Positions 8,033 to 17,487 of a stretch of 64,000 bases of DNA are shown piece by piece. The translations under genes were made by a program, and so were the position numbers. This DNA comes from JAPPHA01 sp963662815 (GTDB taxonomy: Bacteria > Pseudomonadota > Alphaproteobacteria > Rhodobacterales > Rhodobacteraceae), in contig CAXXWA010000042.1 in assembly GCA_963662815.2 (NCBI GenBank), positions 140,618 through 204,617 on the forward strand. The letters are read 5' to 3'. The notes under the pieces are model-generated. The model ran no database searches. It was not told where the DNA came from and saw only the letters and a program-made list of their open reading frames with translations. Each line of letters opens with the position of its first letter. The stretch's first letter is position 1.

Positions 8033-9073
8033 ATGAACACGGTGAATGACGTGACAACCGACACCAAATCAGAGGAGCGCCGCACTGAGCAATCCCGATG
8101 GACGCTCTTTTACCGCAAGAACGGTCGCGCGCTAAACGCATTCCTGGCCCTTGTCCTGGTTTGGGTCTTTTTCGCTGTGAACAACCCGGCGCTTTTTCTG
8201 AACCCGCTGTTCTACAATGCATTTCTGTTTTCGGTTCCGGCGACGATTTTTCTGACCACCTCTTTGGTGTTTGTCATCGTTTCGGGCGAGCTTGATCTGG
8301 CATTTCCGTCGGTCGTCGGCGCGGCCGGCGGAGTGTTCATGTACTCCGTTGTGCTCGGAGTGCCCGTGATACCAGCGTTCTTTCTGACAATGGGCTTCGG
8401 GGCGTTGATCGGCCTTGGTATCGGATTGATCGTCGTCTACGGGCGCATTTCGTCGCTGGTCGCGACGCTCGGTCTCAACTTCTTCATCCTCGGCATCGTC
8501 AACCTGCTCGCTCAAGGTCGGACCATTTCCGCGCCTGAGGCGATGAACAGCTTCGGATACACGCTTTTTGTCGGCAAATGGCACTTGTTTGACACGACGC
8601 TGAGAGTGCCGAACCACTTCATTTGGTCGCTGGTCTGGGTGGTCTTCTGCTACGTGCTCTTCAAGTATCATCGGTTCGGCAACCGGGTGCAGCTCGTCGG
8701 AGACAATACCGACAGCGCCCGTGAAATGGGCATCAACATCGAGCGCATTCGCGTCAGCGTCTTTGTCGTGTCGGGTGTTGCCGCGGCGATTACAGGTTCA
8801 TTGCTCGTGCAGATGGCCAACATGGTCTGGTTCCCGACCAGCGGGAAGGCTTACTTGCTGATCGCGCTTGCGGCGCTTTTCGTCGGCGGCACACCGACCT
8901 GGGGCGGTGTGGGCACGATCTTTGGCGCGTTCTTTGGAGCGATGACCGTCACGCTGATCCCGTCAGGCGCAGTCGGCGCAGGTTTTGCCGGCTATTGGAC
9001 GGACTTCATATTCGGCCTCGTCATCATCCTGACCATGATCGCGCACCGCTTTTCCGGCGCGCGGGTCCGATGA
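8033..9073 (+). CDS. Sugar ABC transporter permease (RbsC family)
   Basis: 346 aa inner-membrane permease with about eight to ten hydrophobic segments from residue 35 onward and the RbsC-type GDNTDSAREMGINIERIR coupling segment near 220-240. ATG 8033 lies 2 nt after the ATPase stop; a GTG at 8027 would overlap it. With the preceding genes it makes a complete CUT2 importer. Downstream the operon runs into a decayed SDR gene. Confidence 0.88.
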   Translation: MNTVNDVTTDTKSEERRTEQSRWTLFYRKNGRALNAFLALVLVWVFFAVNNPALFLNPLFYNAFLFSVPATIFLTTSLVFVIVSGELDLAFPSVVGAAGGVFMYSVVLGVPVIPAFFLTMGFGALIGLGIGLIVVYGRISSLVATLGLNFFILGIVNLLAQGRTISAPEAMNSFGYTLFVGKWHLFDTTLRVPNHFIWSLVWVVFCYVLFKYHRFGNRVQLVGDNTDSAREMGINIERIRVSVFVVSGVAAAITGSLLVQMANMVWFPTSGKAYLLIALAALFVGGTPTWGGVGTIFGAFFGAMTVTLIPSGAVGAGFAGYWTDFIFGLVIILTMIAHRFSGARVR

Positions 9074-9074
9074 C

Positions 9075-9335
9075 GTGCGCGCGGCTGCGATCACCGGAGC
9101 AGCGGGCGGCATCCGGGTGGATGCCGTCGGCCTGGGCTGGGTCGATACCGCCGTCACCGGTTGTGCGCTGGCCGAACTGCCGGATGCCGAGGCCAACCGG
9201 GCATAGGTGGATGGCGCGCGCATCTTCGGCCTTTTGGCGCGGCCCGAAGTAATCACCGACGCGATCGCCTTTCTCTTGTCCGATGCAGCGAGCTTCGTCG
9301 CCGATACCGGGTCGATTGTAGGTGGGGGCTGTGCA
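9075..9335 (+). pseudogene. Short-chain dehydrogenase (SDR) remnant with internal deletion and in-frame stop
   Basis: The frame starting GTG 9075 reads ITGAAGGI, the end of an SDR nucleotide-binding motif, then jumps directly to RVDAVGLGWVDTAVT, the post-active-site strand normally some 150 residues later. It continues with RIFGLLARPEVITDAIAFLLSDAASFVADTGSI, the standard SDR C-terminus, interrupted by TAG at 9204-9206. The active-site YxxxK segment is missing. An internal deletion of about 450 bp is the simplest explanation. It overlaps the permease stop, so it was once the fourth gene of the importer operon. Confidence 0.75.
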
Positions 9336-9339
9336 AACG

Positions 9340-10221
9340 ATGTGCGACAACGCTCTGGCAGACCAGGAGCCATTGGCACGAGGTTGCGCCCGTCACCCGA
9401 GTGCATTGCCTGACGATCTGGTGGCCCGGCTGATCCGCATCTCCGCGATAAACGTGTAACGGGCAAGCGTGGCGCATAGGGCGGCAAACCGTTCGCAGGG
9501 TTCGCTGATCAACATCGCGACGGACCCTGGCTACGCCGAACTTGTTGGCGCTCCCGAGATTCTGAACGGGCTCGCGCGTCTGGGCTTTTCCGATCTGCGA
9601 TTTCAGTCTGGTTTCCTGATTTCGAAGCCGGGCCATTCGCCAGCGCTCTTTTGGCATCAGGACTGGTGGGGATGGTCGCTTGGATCCTCCTATCTTGCCC
9701 GTCCGCAACAGATCGGCGTGATGGTCTACCTGAGCCGGACAAGCGTCGCGAACGGCTGCCTTCGGGTGCTGCCGGGCTCACATCTGCGAAGCCACTGTCT
9801 GCACGGCTCAATCACGGCGCACGACGCCGGGTTGTCCCGCGTCGACGACGAGAGGCACGAACTCTACCAGAGCATCCGAGGCGAGGTTGCCCTTCCTAGC
9901 AAACCGGGCGACGTGCTTGTCATCGACGCCCGAATTCTGCATCCGGCCTATCCGAACACCACTGACCGGGAGCGGATGCCGGTGACGCTTTGGTATCATC
10001 CCTTCTGGCTGGACCTGCCGCGGGGCGTTCGCGCCCATGCCGCCGACGTCTTCGACGGCGCGGTGTCCGATGTCTCCCGTGGCAGCCGTCCAACCCCCCG
10101 AAATTGGCCGCCAAGTGCGCTGAAGAAGATCGCGGCTCTGGTGCCCGATCGACCCGGCGGACCACCGGTCGAATTCGTCAGGCGTCCCGATACCAGCCGG
10201 ATGGAGGCCAAGCGTGACTGA
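9340..10221 (+). pseudogene. Phytanoyl-CoA dioxygenase (PhyH) family gene with premature stop
   Basis: Read from ATG 9340 the frame is interrupted by TAA at 9457-9459, then stays in the same frame to 10221; restored length is about 293 aa, normal for PhyH Fe(II)/2-oxoglutarate oxygenases. Iron ligands are visible after the stop: HQD in ALFWHQDWWGW and the distal His in RILHPAYPNTT, with Arg downstream for 2-oxoglutarate. The part before the stop (SALPDDLVARLIRIS) fits the usual N-terminal helix. A GTG at 9469 could restart a 250 aa protein that keeps the metal site, so partial activity is possible. Its 3' end overlaps the GH31 start by 8 nt. Confidence 0.65.
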
Positions 10222-12298
10222 CACTTACACGAAGGACGGTGACGCATTGGTTGTCCGCTTCAACAGCGAGTGCGTGCGGGTCGAAGCTTGGGGCCCTGAC
10301 GCGCTGAGAATCCGGGCGCGCCCAGGGGGCAAGGTCGCAGAACCGCATGTTTGCGCACTCTTGGCAGCTGCGCCGACAAAGCCGTCAATCGTGATCGACG
10401 GGAAGCACGCCCGCATTCGCAACGGCCGAATCGAGGCACGGGTCAGGCTGGCACGCCGGTTTGGTGCGGACGTCCACCAGGAACCTGTTATCGGGTATTA
10501 CGACACGGTGACGGGCGAAGAGCTCTTGTCTGAAACACGCAGTCATTTTGCCGGACCTCCAGCGCGGCGGTTCAAGCCAATCGCCTCGGAAAGCTTCAAG
10601 CTTGAGGTCACGTTCACGGCCTATGACGACGAGCACTTGATGGGCCTCGGCCAGCCGCAGCACGGGCGCGAGAACCTGAAGGCCACCTCCACCAACCTCG
10701 TCCAGCAGAACACGCATGTGGTCGTCCCTTTCGTGATTTCGTCACGAGGCTACGGGTTCTTGTGGAACAATCCGGCGGTTGGCCGGGCCGATTTCGCTTC
10801 CAACATAACGCGTTGGCGGGCCGACGCGACGCCGGGCCTCGACTACTGGATCACCGCCGGCGAGACGCCGGAGCGCATACTGCGAACCTACATCGCTGCA
10901 ACCGGACTTCCGCCCACGTGCCCCGACTGGGTGACCGGTTTCTGGCAATCGAAGTTGCGCTATCGCTCGCAACAGGAAGTCGCGAACGTCGCGCGCGGCT
11001 ACCGCAAGCGGCGGATTCCGCTTTCTTGTATCGTGATCGACTTCTTCGCCTGGACCCGGCAGGGCGAGTGGGAGTTCGACCCCGACGAATGGCCCGACCC
11101 CGAAGGCCTCGTGCGCGAACTGGACGAGATGGGCGTGAAAACCATCGTCTCGATCTGGCCGACGGTCGGCGCAAACGCGAAGCACTTCGCCGAGATGCGC
11201 GAAAAGGGGTACCTCCTGCGCGCCGAGCGCGGCGTACCTGCGGTCATCCAGTTCCCCGACAAGGATCCGCTCGGGGTGCACTTCCTGACCTACTACGACG
11301 CATTCAACCCCGATGCCCGCAACTTTCACTGGGACAAGGTCAGGCGGAGTTACCTCGACCGGGGCCTCAGCAACTTCTGGCTGGATGCCTGCGAACCCGA
11401 GATGCGACCCGCAGATGCCGAAAATGTGCGGACCCACCTAGGCAACGGAGCGGAGATGCTTTCGGCTTATCCGCTGCTCCATGCGCAACGCTACGCCGAG
11501 GGCCTGAAAGCGGCCGGCGCCGACGATGCGGTCCTCCTGTGTCGCTCGACTTGGGCAGGGGGGCAGCGCTATCCAGTCATACTTTGGTCAGGCGACGTCT
11601 GGTCGACGTGGGAGGACTACCGCGCTCAGATCGCTGCGGGACTGCACGCGGCCATGTCGGGAATCGGCTGGTGGACGACCGATATCGGCGGATTCTACGA
11701 GGGCCACGCCGACGATCCTGAGTTTCCCGAACTTCTTGTCCGCTGGTTCGAATTCGGCGTGTTCTTGCCGGTCTGTCGCCTGCACGGCGTGCGGGTCCCG
11801 AAAGGTGTTCCTTTCGCATCCGCCGACGGCGAAGTCGACTATGGGCGAGAGCTCTTCCACGTCTTCACCGACACGGGCGGCGACAACGAAGTCTGGAGTT
11901 ACGGACCCAAGGTGGAACAAATCCTGACGCGGCTGCTAAAGCTGCGTGAACGTCTGCGGCCCTATCTGGCCGAGGTTATGGCAGAATACGCCGCGACAGG
12001 GGTGCCGCCGATGCGCCCCTTGCCCTTCGCGTTTCCCTCCGACACAGCTCAGCGGATCCCACAGGGCGCATTCATGCTCGGGCCCAACCTGCTGGTGGCG
12101 CCAGTGCTGGAGCCCAACGCGAATTCGCGGGAGATACGCCTTCCCAGTCGACACGATTGGGTGCACGTTTGGACTGGCGAGCCTTGCGAAGGCGGCAAAA
12201 CGGTCCAGGTCTCCGCGAAGTTGGGGATGCCGCCCGTTTTCTGTTTGGCGGAACATTGGAGCGAGCACATGAGTGCTTTTGAAAACCTGTCGCCGTAA
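10214..12298 (+). CDS. GH31 family glycosidase (alpha-xylosidase / alpha-glucosidase)
   Basis: 694 aa intracellular glycoside hydrolase. An N-terminal beta-sandwich (about 1-230) precedes the TIM barrel. The nucleophile is Asp391 in NFWLDACEPEM, where the WxDxxEPE form is common in alpha-xylosidase-like members; the acid/base is Asp461 in WSGDVWSTWE. Other GH31 blocks include IVIDFFAWTR and GWWTTDIGGF. It overlaps the PhyH gene by 8 nt and closes the plus-strand operon, followed by a terminator-like hairpin. Together with the importer it points to uptake and cleavage of an alpha-linked sugar; the exact linkage cannot be read. Confidence 0.88.
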   Translation: MTDTYTKDGDALVVRFNSECVRVEAWGPDALRIRARPGGKVAEPHVCALLAAAPTKPSIVIDGKHARIRNGRIEARVRLARRFGADVHQEPVIGYYDTVTGEELLSETRSHFAGPPARRFKPIASESFKLEVTFTAYDDEHLMGLGQPQHGRENLKATSTNLVQQNTHVVVPFVISSRGYGFLWNNPAVGRADFASNITRWRADATPGLDYWITAGETPERILRTYIAATGLPPTCPDWVTGFWQSKLRYRSQQEVANVARGYRKRRIPLSCIVIDFFAWTRQGEWEFDPDEWPDPEGLVRELDEMGVKTIVSIWPTVGANAKHFAEMREKGYLLRAERGVPAVIQFPDKDPLGVHFLTYYDAFNPDARNFHWDKVRRSYLDRGLSNFWLDACEPEMRPADAENVRTHLGNGAEMLSAYPLLHAQRYAEGLKAAGADDAVLLCRSTWAGGQRYPVILWSGDVWSTWEDYRAQIAAGLHAAMSGIGWWTTDIGGFYEGHADDPEFPELLVRWFEFGVFLPVCRLHGVRVPKGVPFASADGEVDYGRELFHVFTDTGGDNEVWSYGPKVEQILTRLLKLRERLRPYLAEVMAEYAATGVPPMRPLPFAFPSDTAQRIPQGAFMLGPNLLVAPVLEPNANSREIRLPSRHDWVHVWTGEPCEGGKTVQVSAKLGMPPVFCLAEHWSEHMSAFENLSP

Positions 12299-12319
12299 GC
12301 TCTTCGCGATCCTGGCCCG

Positions 12320-12337
12320 AAACCCAACCGGGGTTTT
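12320..12337 (+). terminator. Rho-independent terminator-like hairpin after GH31
   Basis: AAACCC (12320-12325) pairs with GGGTTT (12331-12336) around a 5-nt loop, and a T run overlaps the 3' arm (12334-12337). It lies 22 bp after the GH31 stop. The stem is short, so strength is uncertain. Confidence 0.45.
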
Positions 12338-12401
12338 GCTTCGCGCTTGAGCGACCCCGTCCGGGTCCTTGCAATGATACAGGCCTATATCGGTGATACG
12401 G

Positions 12402-12422
12402 ATGGCCCATATGGCGGGCCAT
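12402..12422 (+). promoter_or_regulatory. Hairpin covering the transposase start codon
   Basis: ATGGCCC (12402-12408) and GGGCCAT (12416-12422) form a perfect 7-bp stem with a 7-nt loop; the 3' arm includes the AT of the transposase ATG at 12421. IS50 and IS10 are known to hide transposase starts in hairpins in read-through transcripts, so a similar brake on translation is plausible here. Confidence 0.4.
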
Positions 12423-14342
12423 GCAGGTCGGTCTCCGCCATTTCGATTCGCAGACGCTTGACTGGCTCGCCGGGGCCCTCCGTTCCGGCGGCCCGAGCCG
12501 GCACGCACTGGGCCGCGAGCTGTGCGAGCGGACGGGCTGGCGCAACGCCCCGGGCCGCCTGTGCCTGTCGGCGGCGGCGAAGGCGCTGCCGGTTCTGGCG
12601 GAGCGCCTCGGGCTGGAGCTTCCGCCGCCGCGCGACGTTCCCGACTCGACCGCCGCGCCCTGCGTGCCGGACAGCGACGTTCCCGACACCCGGCTGGCCT
12701 GCGGCCTGGAGGATCTCGGCCCCGTCGCGCTCGACCCGGTGGACGGCGCCGGCGACCGGCGGCTGTGGGAGGCGATGATGGAGGCGCACCATCCGCAGGG
12801 CTGGGCGCGGCCGCCCGGCGTCCAGCTGCGCTGCCGGATCCGCTCGGAGCGCCGCGGCGTCCTCGGCGGGATCGGCTTCGGCTCGGCGACCTGGAAGCTG
12901 GCGGCGCGGGACGGATGGATCGGATGGTCCCCCGAGGCCCGCGCCGCCAACATCGGGCGCGTGGTCTGCAACCACCGCTTCCTCCTGCTTCCGGGCGTCC
13001 GGCTGCACGGCCTCGCGTCCGAGGTCCTGCGCATGGCCGCGGCGAGGGTGGCGGACGACTGGGAGGCCCGCTACTCCGCGCGCCCGGTGGCGGCCTGCAC
13101 CCGCGTCGGCCCGGAGCACTCCGGCTGCAGCTGCCACTGCGCCGGCTGGACCTGCGCCGGGCACGGCAGCGGGCGAAGGGCGGCGGCCGGAACGGTGCGC
13201 GTGCTGGCGCTGGAGGACGGCTGGCGGGAGGCGCTCGGCAGGACGGAGCGCCGCCCGGTCGGGACGCTGGCCGGGGCGCATGACGGCATGGACATCGACT
13301 GGGCGGAGCGGGAATGCGGGCGCTCCGGCCACACCGACGGGCGGGTGCGGCGGCGCATCGTCGACATGGGCCGGGCCTGGCTGGAGAACATGGGCGAGGA
13401 GCTGCCGGCCGTCTTCCCGACGAAGGCGGCGAAGAAGGCCGCATGCCGGCTGCTGTCGAGCGCGGGGGTGTCCATGGAGCACGTTCTGGAGCCGCATTTC
13501 GAGGCGACCGCCGACCGCTGCCGGGCGGAGCCCCTCATCCTTGCAATGCAGGACACCACAACCCTGAACTGCACCGGCCTGGAGGGGACGGCGGGCCTGG
13601 CGGCGCTCGGCGGCAGGGGCAGCGCCGGCATCCTGGCCCGCGCCGGGCTGGCGGCGGCGGCGGAGGGCCGGCCGCTGGGCCTGTTCGCCATGGACGCCGC
13701 CTTCCGGGACGATCCGGCGGACGACAGCGCCCGCTGGCTGGACGGGCTGGACCGCGCCCGCGAGCTCGCGGCCGCCTGCCCGGGCACGCGGGTGGTCTCC
13801 GTCTGCGACCGCGAGGGCGACTTCCGGCAGCTCCTCGCCAGGGCGGCGGAGCACGGCGACGCGATCCTGGTCCGCGCCAGCCGCTCGGCGAAGCAGCGGG
13901 TGATGGCGGCCGAGGGCAGGCAGAGGTGCCTCCGGCGGCTCGCGCGCGCAAGGAGCGCACCGCCCGCCTGGAGATCCGCGCGGCGGAGGTCGCGCTGCTG
14001 CCGCCGGGGAAGGAGAAGGGCGCGGAGCCGCTGTCGATGCTCGCCGTCTCCGCCACCGAGACCGACGCCCCCGACGGCGCGGAGCCGCTGCACTGGCTGC
14101 TGCCGGCCAGCGAGCGCCCGGCGGAGGGGGAGGCGGACGCCGTCCGCGCCGCGGAGGTGCTGGACTGGCACCGCCGAGGGCGGACCGTGGAAACGTGGTT
14201 CAGGACGCTCAAGTCCGGCACCAGGATCAAGGAACGGCGGCTCGACGACGCCGACGACCTGCGCAAGTGCCTGGCCTTCGACGCCGTCACCGCCGTCCAT
14301 GTCGCCGACCTCGCCATGATCGCGTCGCTTCGCTCCGGGTAG
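12421..14342 (+). pseudogene. Transposase fusing a DruA-like (DUF4338) domain to a Tn5-like DDE domain, frameshifted
   Basis: The first frame (12421 to about 13930) encodes an N-terminal domain of about 250 aa with the block LGGIGFGSATWKLAARD, WIGWSPEARAANIGRVVCNHRFLLLP and VRLHGLASEVL, which I recognise as the DUF4338/DruA-type domain. A Tn5/IS4-type catalytic domain follows with Asp in LAMQDTTTLNCTG and Asp in VSVCDREGDFRQLL. Near 13925-13960 the homology passes to the -1 frame, which ends at 14342 and carries WLLPASE and the catalytic Glu region TVETWFRTLKSGTR. No obvious slippery heptamer is seen and a short stretch seems missing, so I favour inactivation over programmed frameshifting. 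Base use is extremely GC-rich relative to neighbours, suggesting acquisition. Confidence 0.75.
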
Positions 14343-14450
14343 CTGCCATGTTGAAATCAGGTAGCTGCCATGTTGAAATCAGGTGGCTGCCTTGGCTGAA
14401 ATCGACCGACTGCTTTGGTTGAAATTCGGGTGGGACCTTGGTGACATTCA
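14339..14450. repeat. Tandem imperfect 22-bp repeats resembling an IS21-family terminus
   Basis: Two identical 22-bp units (14339-14360 and 14361-14382, core GCTGCCATGTTGAAATCAG) are followed by three degenerate copies (starting about 14383, 14405 and 14428) that keep a TTGG.TGAAAT-like core. Multiple terminal repeats of about this size are a feature of IS21-family ends. No istA/istB coding sequence is present, so this is a solo end. The array abuts the Fic stub exactly where that protein is cut off. Confidence 0.5.
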
Positions 14451-14543
14451 GTACTCGGCAGAGCGAAAGATCCGTCTCCCGCCTTTCTGGAGCATTTGGA
14501 GCTGTGCAATGGATGCAGCCAGATTTTCGTTGGGTGTTGCCAA
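14448..14543 (-). pseudogene. N-terminal stub of a Fic-family protein, cut by an IS21-like end
   Basis: From TTG 14543, preceded by GGAGG at a good distance, the minus strand encodes MATPNENLAASIAQLQMLQKGG and RRIFRSAE before reaching a stop at 14448. This resembles the N-terminal segment of Fic proteins that begin TPNExLAxSLAxLKxLQ and continue with RVFRSxxLSRxHRERLLKNGFL. Sequence after RSAE is replaced by the repeat array. A TATAAT -10-like box lies upstream near 14590. Only about 31 codons survive, so the family call rests on a short match. Confidence 0.35.
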
Positions 14544-14611
14544 ACCCTGCCCTCCGGTGATCCCGTCAATTGAGTGCTCTGAGTAGCTACAATTATATTG
14601 TGCCGATTTAT

Positions 14612-15328
14612 TGCACGCCGCGTTCCGCTCGCAGTCGTTCCTCGTTGTTCCGTCCCCGTTCCGGATCGGCTCTGGCGCCAGCGGGAACACCTCCTTCATG
14701 TCGGGGTGGACGATCGCCGCGCCGAGGACCTGGCCGCAGTGCGTTTTCGACCCGTCGCGGTGGTTTTCACGCAGCAGTTCCTGCAACCGGCCCTGTGAAA
14801 GGAATGGCGGCTGGCGCCGTCGACGGAGATCGGGAGATGGCCGCCGAACACGGTCCAGCCCTCCAGCACCTTCCCGCGCTGAAGGGCGGCATGGATCCGC
14901 CTGAAACAGCTGCGCAGGTTCCGGGGGTCGACCTCGTCGAACCGCTCTCGCATCCGCGTGTCCGAGGATGCCTTCTCCACGCCGAAGAAAGAGCGCAGGT
15001 TCCGCGCCCGAGCCGGATCCTTCCCGCCGCGCACCTGCGTGTCGAACTGCAGCAGGGACGGGATCCTGAGCAAGAACACCACGAGCCCCGACATCAGGCA
15101 GTCGGAAAGGCTGATGCCGCGCGGGCTGATCGGGTCGGGGATTCGGTCTAAGCATGCGCGCACCGCGCCGAGCATCCCGGGCATCGACAGATGCCTGCGG
15201 AAGGAGTTTCCGGACATTTTGCGCAAGGAGCTCAACGCCACGGAAACGGCCTTCCCGAGGACCGGCTTGAGCAAGGTTTGCGAAGTCGACAAGGGCATGG
15301 AACACGCGTCAAACTCGTCACCAGACAT
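14612..15328 (-). pseudogene. DDE transposase fragment, frameshifted and truncated at the 3' end
   Basis: The frame from 15328 encodes about 185 residues of a transposase (IPDPISPRGISLSDCLMSG, RNLRSFFGVEKASSDTRMRERFDEVDP, GGHLPISVDG with a likely catalytic Asp). At 14764-14767 a run of four T on the plus strand appears one base short: the expected continuation ENHRDGSKT..., VLGAAIVHPDMKEVFPLAPEPI and GDGTTRNDCERNAA is in the next frame. Homology ends at about 14612, next to the Fic stub promoter. It is therefore dead. The IS family is not certain; IS4-superfamily or ISNCY types are candidates. Confidence 0.65.
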
Positions 15329-15804
15329 TGGCAGAGGTCAGGAAGACTGAATTTGCGGGCGCAAGTCCCGGTTTCGGCGCATTGCGTTCGATTCCGTCTG
15401 CGAGAAGCGTCGAGGCTCGCCATTCTGCCCGACTCCGGTCCCGCGCCGCCGGGTTTCCGTGCCGCCGACACTTCGCCCGGTCAAGACCCTCGTCACCCGA
15501 TCCCGGTTCAGATCGGGTTGCACCTCGCGTCCCTGCGCCGCCGCTTCATGACGTCGCATTCGCATTCAAGCCAGTCGTCGGCCGTGCTCGCGGTCACCGG
15601 GTCCGGTTCGAGAGGACCTCACTCCGGTCGGCGGAGCTGCCAACGAAGCAGATCGGATTTCCGTGCACTTTCCCCGCTGTCGACGCTTCATGTGTTTTCT
15701 CCGCAGCAGACGCTGGTTTCGCTGCCCGATTTGCGAAGACTTGCCACCGTCGCGTACCGTCCCTTACTGTGAAGGGAAACCAAAGGCTCAAGGAAGGACC
15801 GACC
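15329..15804. other. Intergenic region upstream of the oligopeptide operon
   Basis: 476 bp between a transposase fragment and the peptide-binding protein gene. No convincing coding homology in any frame. A possible promoter TTGCCA/TACTGT sits just before the AAGGAAGGA ribosome site of the binding protein gene; I could not support more. Confidence 0.4.
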
Positions 15805-17436
15805 ATGCGCATCGACATCAGGACCCTTGCCGGCGCCGTCTCGGCCAGCTTGGCGCTTGCGCTGCCAGCCGCCGCTGCGGAATTTCATCCAGTGACCGGA
15901 GAGCGGCTCGCGGAAGACCAGACATTCACTTACCGCGTGCTCGACGAGCACAGCTCGGTTGATCCTCAGGTCGTCGTGGACGTGTCAGGCTCCGATATCG
16001 TGCGCGACCTGTTCGAAGGGCTGATGAACCAGGACGAGACCGGCAATCTGGAACCCGGAGTTGCGCTTGCCTTCGAGGCCAATGACGGCAAGGACGTCTA
16101 CAGGTTCACGCTGCGCAGGGATGCGAGATGGTCGAACGGCGACGCGGTCACGGCAGGGGACTTCGTCTATGCCTGGCAGCGCGCGGTCGATCCGGCGCTC
16201 GCGTCGCCCTACGCCTGGTTCATGGAGCTCATGTCCATAGAGAACGCCGCCGGGATCATCGCCGGAGAGAAACCGGTCGGCGCCCTTGGCATTGCGGCGA
16301 TCGACGACTACACGCTCGAGGTCCGTCTCTCCGCGCCCCTGCCGTACTTTCCGCAGATGACGACGCATGCGACGACCTTCCCGGTTCACCGGGCAACCGT
16401 GGAAGTGCACGGCGACGAATGGACGCGGCCCGGCAATATCGTTTCCAACGGCGCATATGTGTTGACCGAGCACCTCCCGAACGAACGCTCGGTTCGCGAA
16501 CGCAACCCGATGTACTGGAACGACGCCGATACAATCATCGATCGGGTCGTGGCCCTGGTCATCAACGACGAGAACGTCGCGCTGACGCGCTATCTGGCGG
16601 GCGAACTCGACCGGACCGAAATCCCCACCGGCCAGTATCCACGCCTAAAGGAGGAATATCCGGACGAGGCGTACAGCATTCCGCGGCTCTGCAACTACTA
16701 CTACACGTTCAATCTGAGCGACTCGGGACCGGAACCCTTCCGGGACGTGCGGGTGCGCCGCGCGCTTTCGCTGGCGGTCGACCGCAGGATCATCACCGAA
16801 GACATCCTCGCCGGCGGCCAGCGCGAAGCCTACACCTTCACGCCCGCCGCAGTTGCGGACTTCGAGCCGCCGGACACGGAAATCGCGTCCATGAGCCAGT
16901 CTGAACGCGATAGGCTCGCCGGTGAACTGATGCGCGACGCCGGCTACAACCACGACAACCCCTTGCGATTCGAGCTGGTTTACAACACGTCCGAAGGGCA
17001 CAAGAAGATCGCCGTTGCCTTGAGCCAGATGTGGAAGCAGAAACTCGGCGTCGAGACCACGCTCGCCAACCTCGAATGGAAGGTGTTCCTCGAAACTCGC
17101 GGCAACCAGGACTTCGAGCTGGCCCGCGGCGCCTGGTGCGGCGACTACAACGAAGCATCGACCTTCCTTGACCTGCTCGATCCGGATTCCGGTTACAACG
17201 ACGGCAAGTACGCGAATACGCGGATCGACGAACTGCTCGCGCAGGCGAAGACGGAATCGAATCCGCGACTGCTGTACGAGGAGGTCGAACGGATCATTGC
17301 TGACGAGGCGCCGGTCATTCCGATTTATCACTATGCCGGCGTGTTCATGCTCGACGACGGTGTCCGCAACTGGCCGGTCAACAATGTCGAGCAGAGCTGG
17401 TACTCGAGGAACCTATACAAGGTCGCCGAGGAATAG
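15805..17436 (+). CDS. Oligopeptide ABC transporter substrate-binding protein (OppA-like)
   Basis: 543 aa family 5 extracellular solute-binding protein. A signal peptide covers about 1-22 (ALALPAAAAEF). The mature protein shows the OppA pattern: YRVLDEHSSVDPQVVVDVSGSDIVRDLFEGL, ARWSNGDAVTAGDFVYAWQRAVDP, a LPYFPQMTTHATTFPVHR strand and FRDVRVRRALSLAVDR. ATG 15805 is chosen for the AAGGAAGGA site just upstream and because it begins the signal peptide; longer in-frame extension has no homology. It is the first of four genes encoding a complete peptide importer. Confidence 0.92.
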   Translation: MRIDIRTLAGAVSASLALALPAAAAEFHPVTGERLAEDQTFTYRVLDEHSSVDPQVVVDVSGSDIVRDLFEGLMNQDETGNLEPGVALAFEANDGKDVYRFTLRRDARWSNGDAVTAGDFVYAWQRAVDPALASPYAWFMELMSIENAAGIIAGEKPVGALGIAAIDDYTLEVRLSAPLPYFPQMTTHATTFPVHRATVEVHGDEWTRPGNIVSNGAYVLTEHLPNERSVRERNPMYWNDADTIIDRVVALVINDENVALTRYLAGELDRTEIPTGQYPRLKEEYPDEAYSIPRLCNYYYTFNLSDSGPEPFRDVRVRRALSLAVDRRIITEDILAGGQREAYTFTPAAVADFEPPDTEIASMSQSERDRLAGELMRDAGYNHDNPLRFELVYNTSEGHKKIAVALSQMWKQKLGVETTLANLEWKVFLETRGNQDFELARGAWCGDYNEASTFLDLLDPDSGYNDGKYANTRIDELLAQAKTESNPRLLYEEVERIIADEAPVIPIYHYAGVFMLDDGVRNWPVNNVEQSWYSRNLYKVAEE

Positions 17437-17487
17437 CGACGGCGGGGCACCGTCGGTTACGGTTGCCCCCTCCGCCCGGAGAGTTCC

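Noticed and set aside
11936..13854. Minus-strand open frames of about 500 codons opposite the transposase fusion
   Set aside because: Arg/Pro/Ala-rich translations typical of the antisense strand of very GC-rich DNA; the plus strand has clear transposase motifs.
14339..14450. Short tandem repeats considered as a CRISPR array
   Set aside because: Units are contiguous with no spacers and degrade progressively; no cas genes are present.
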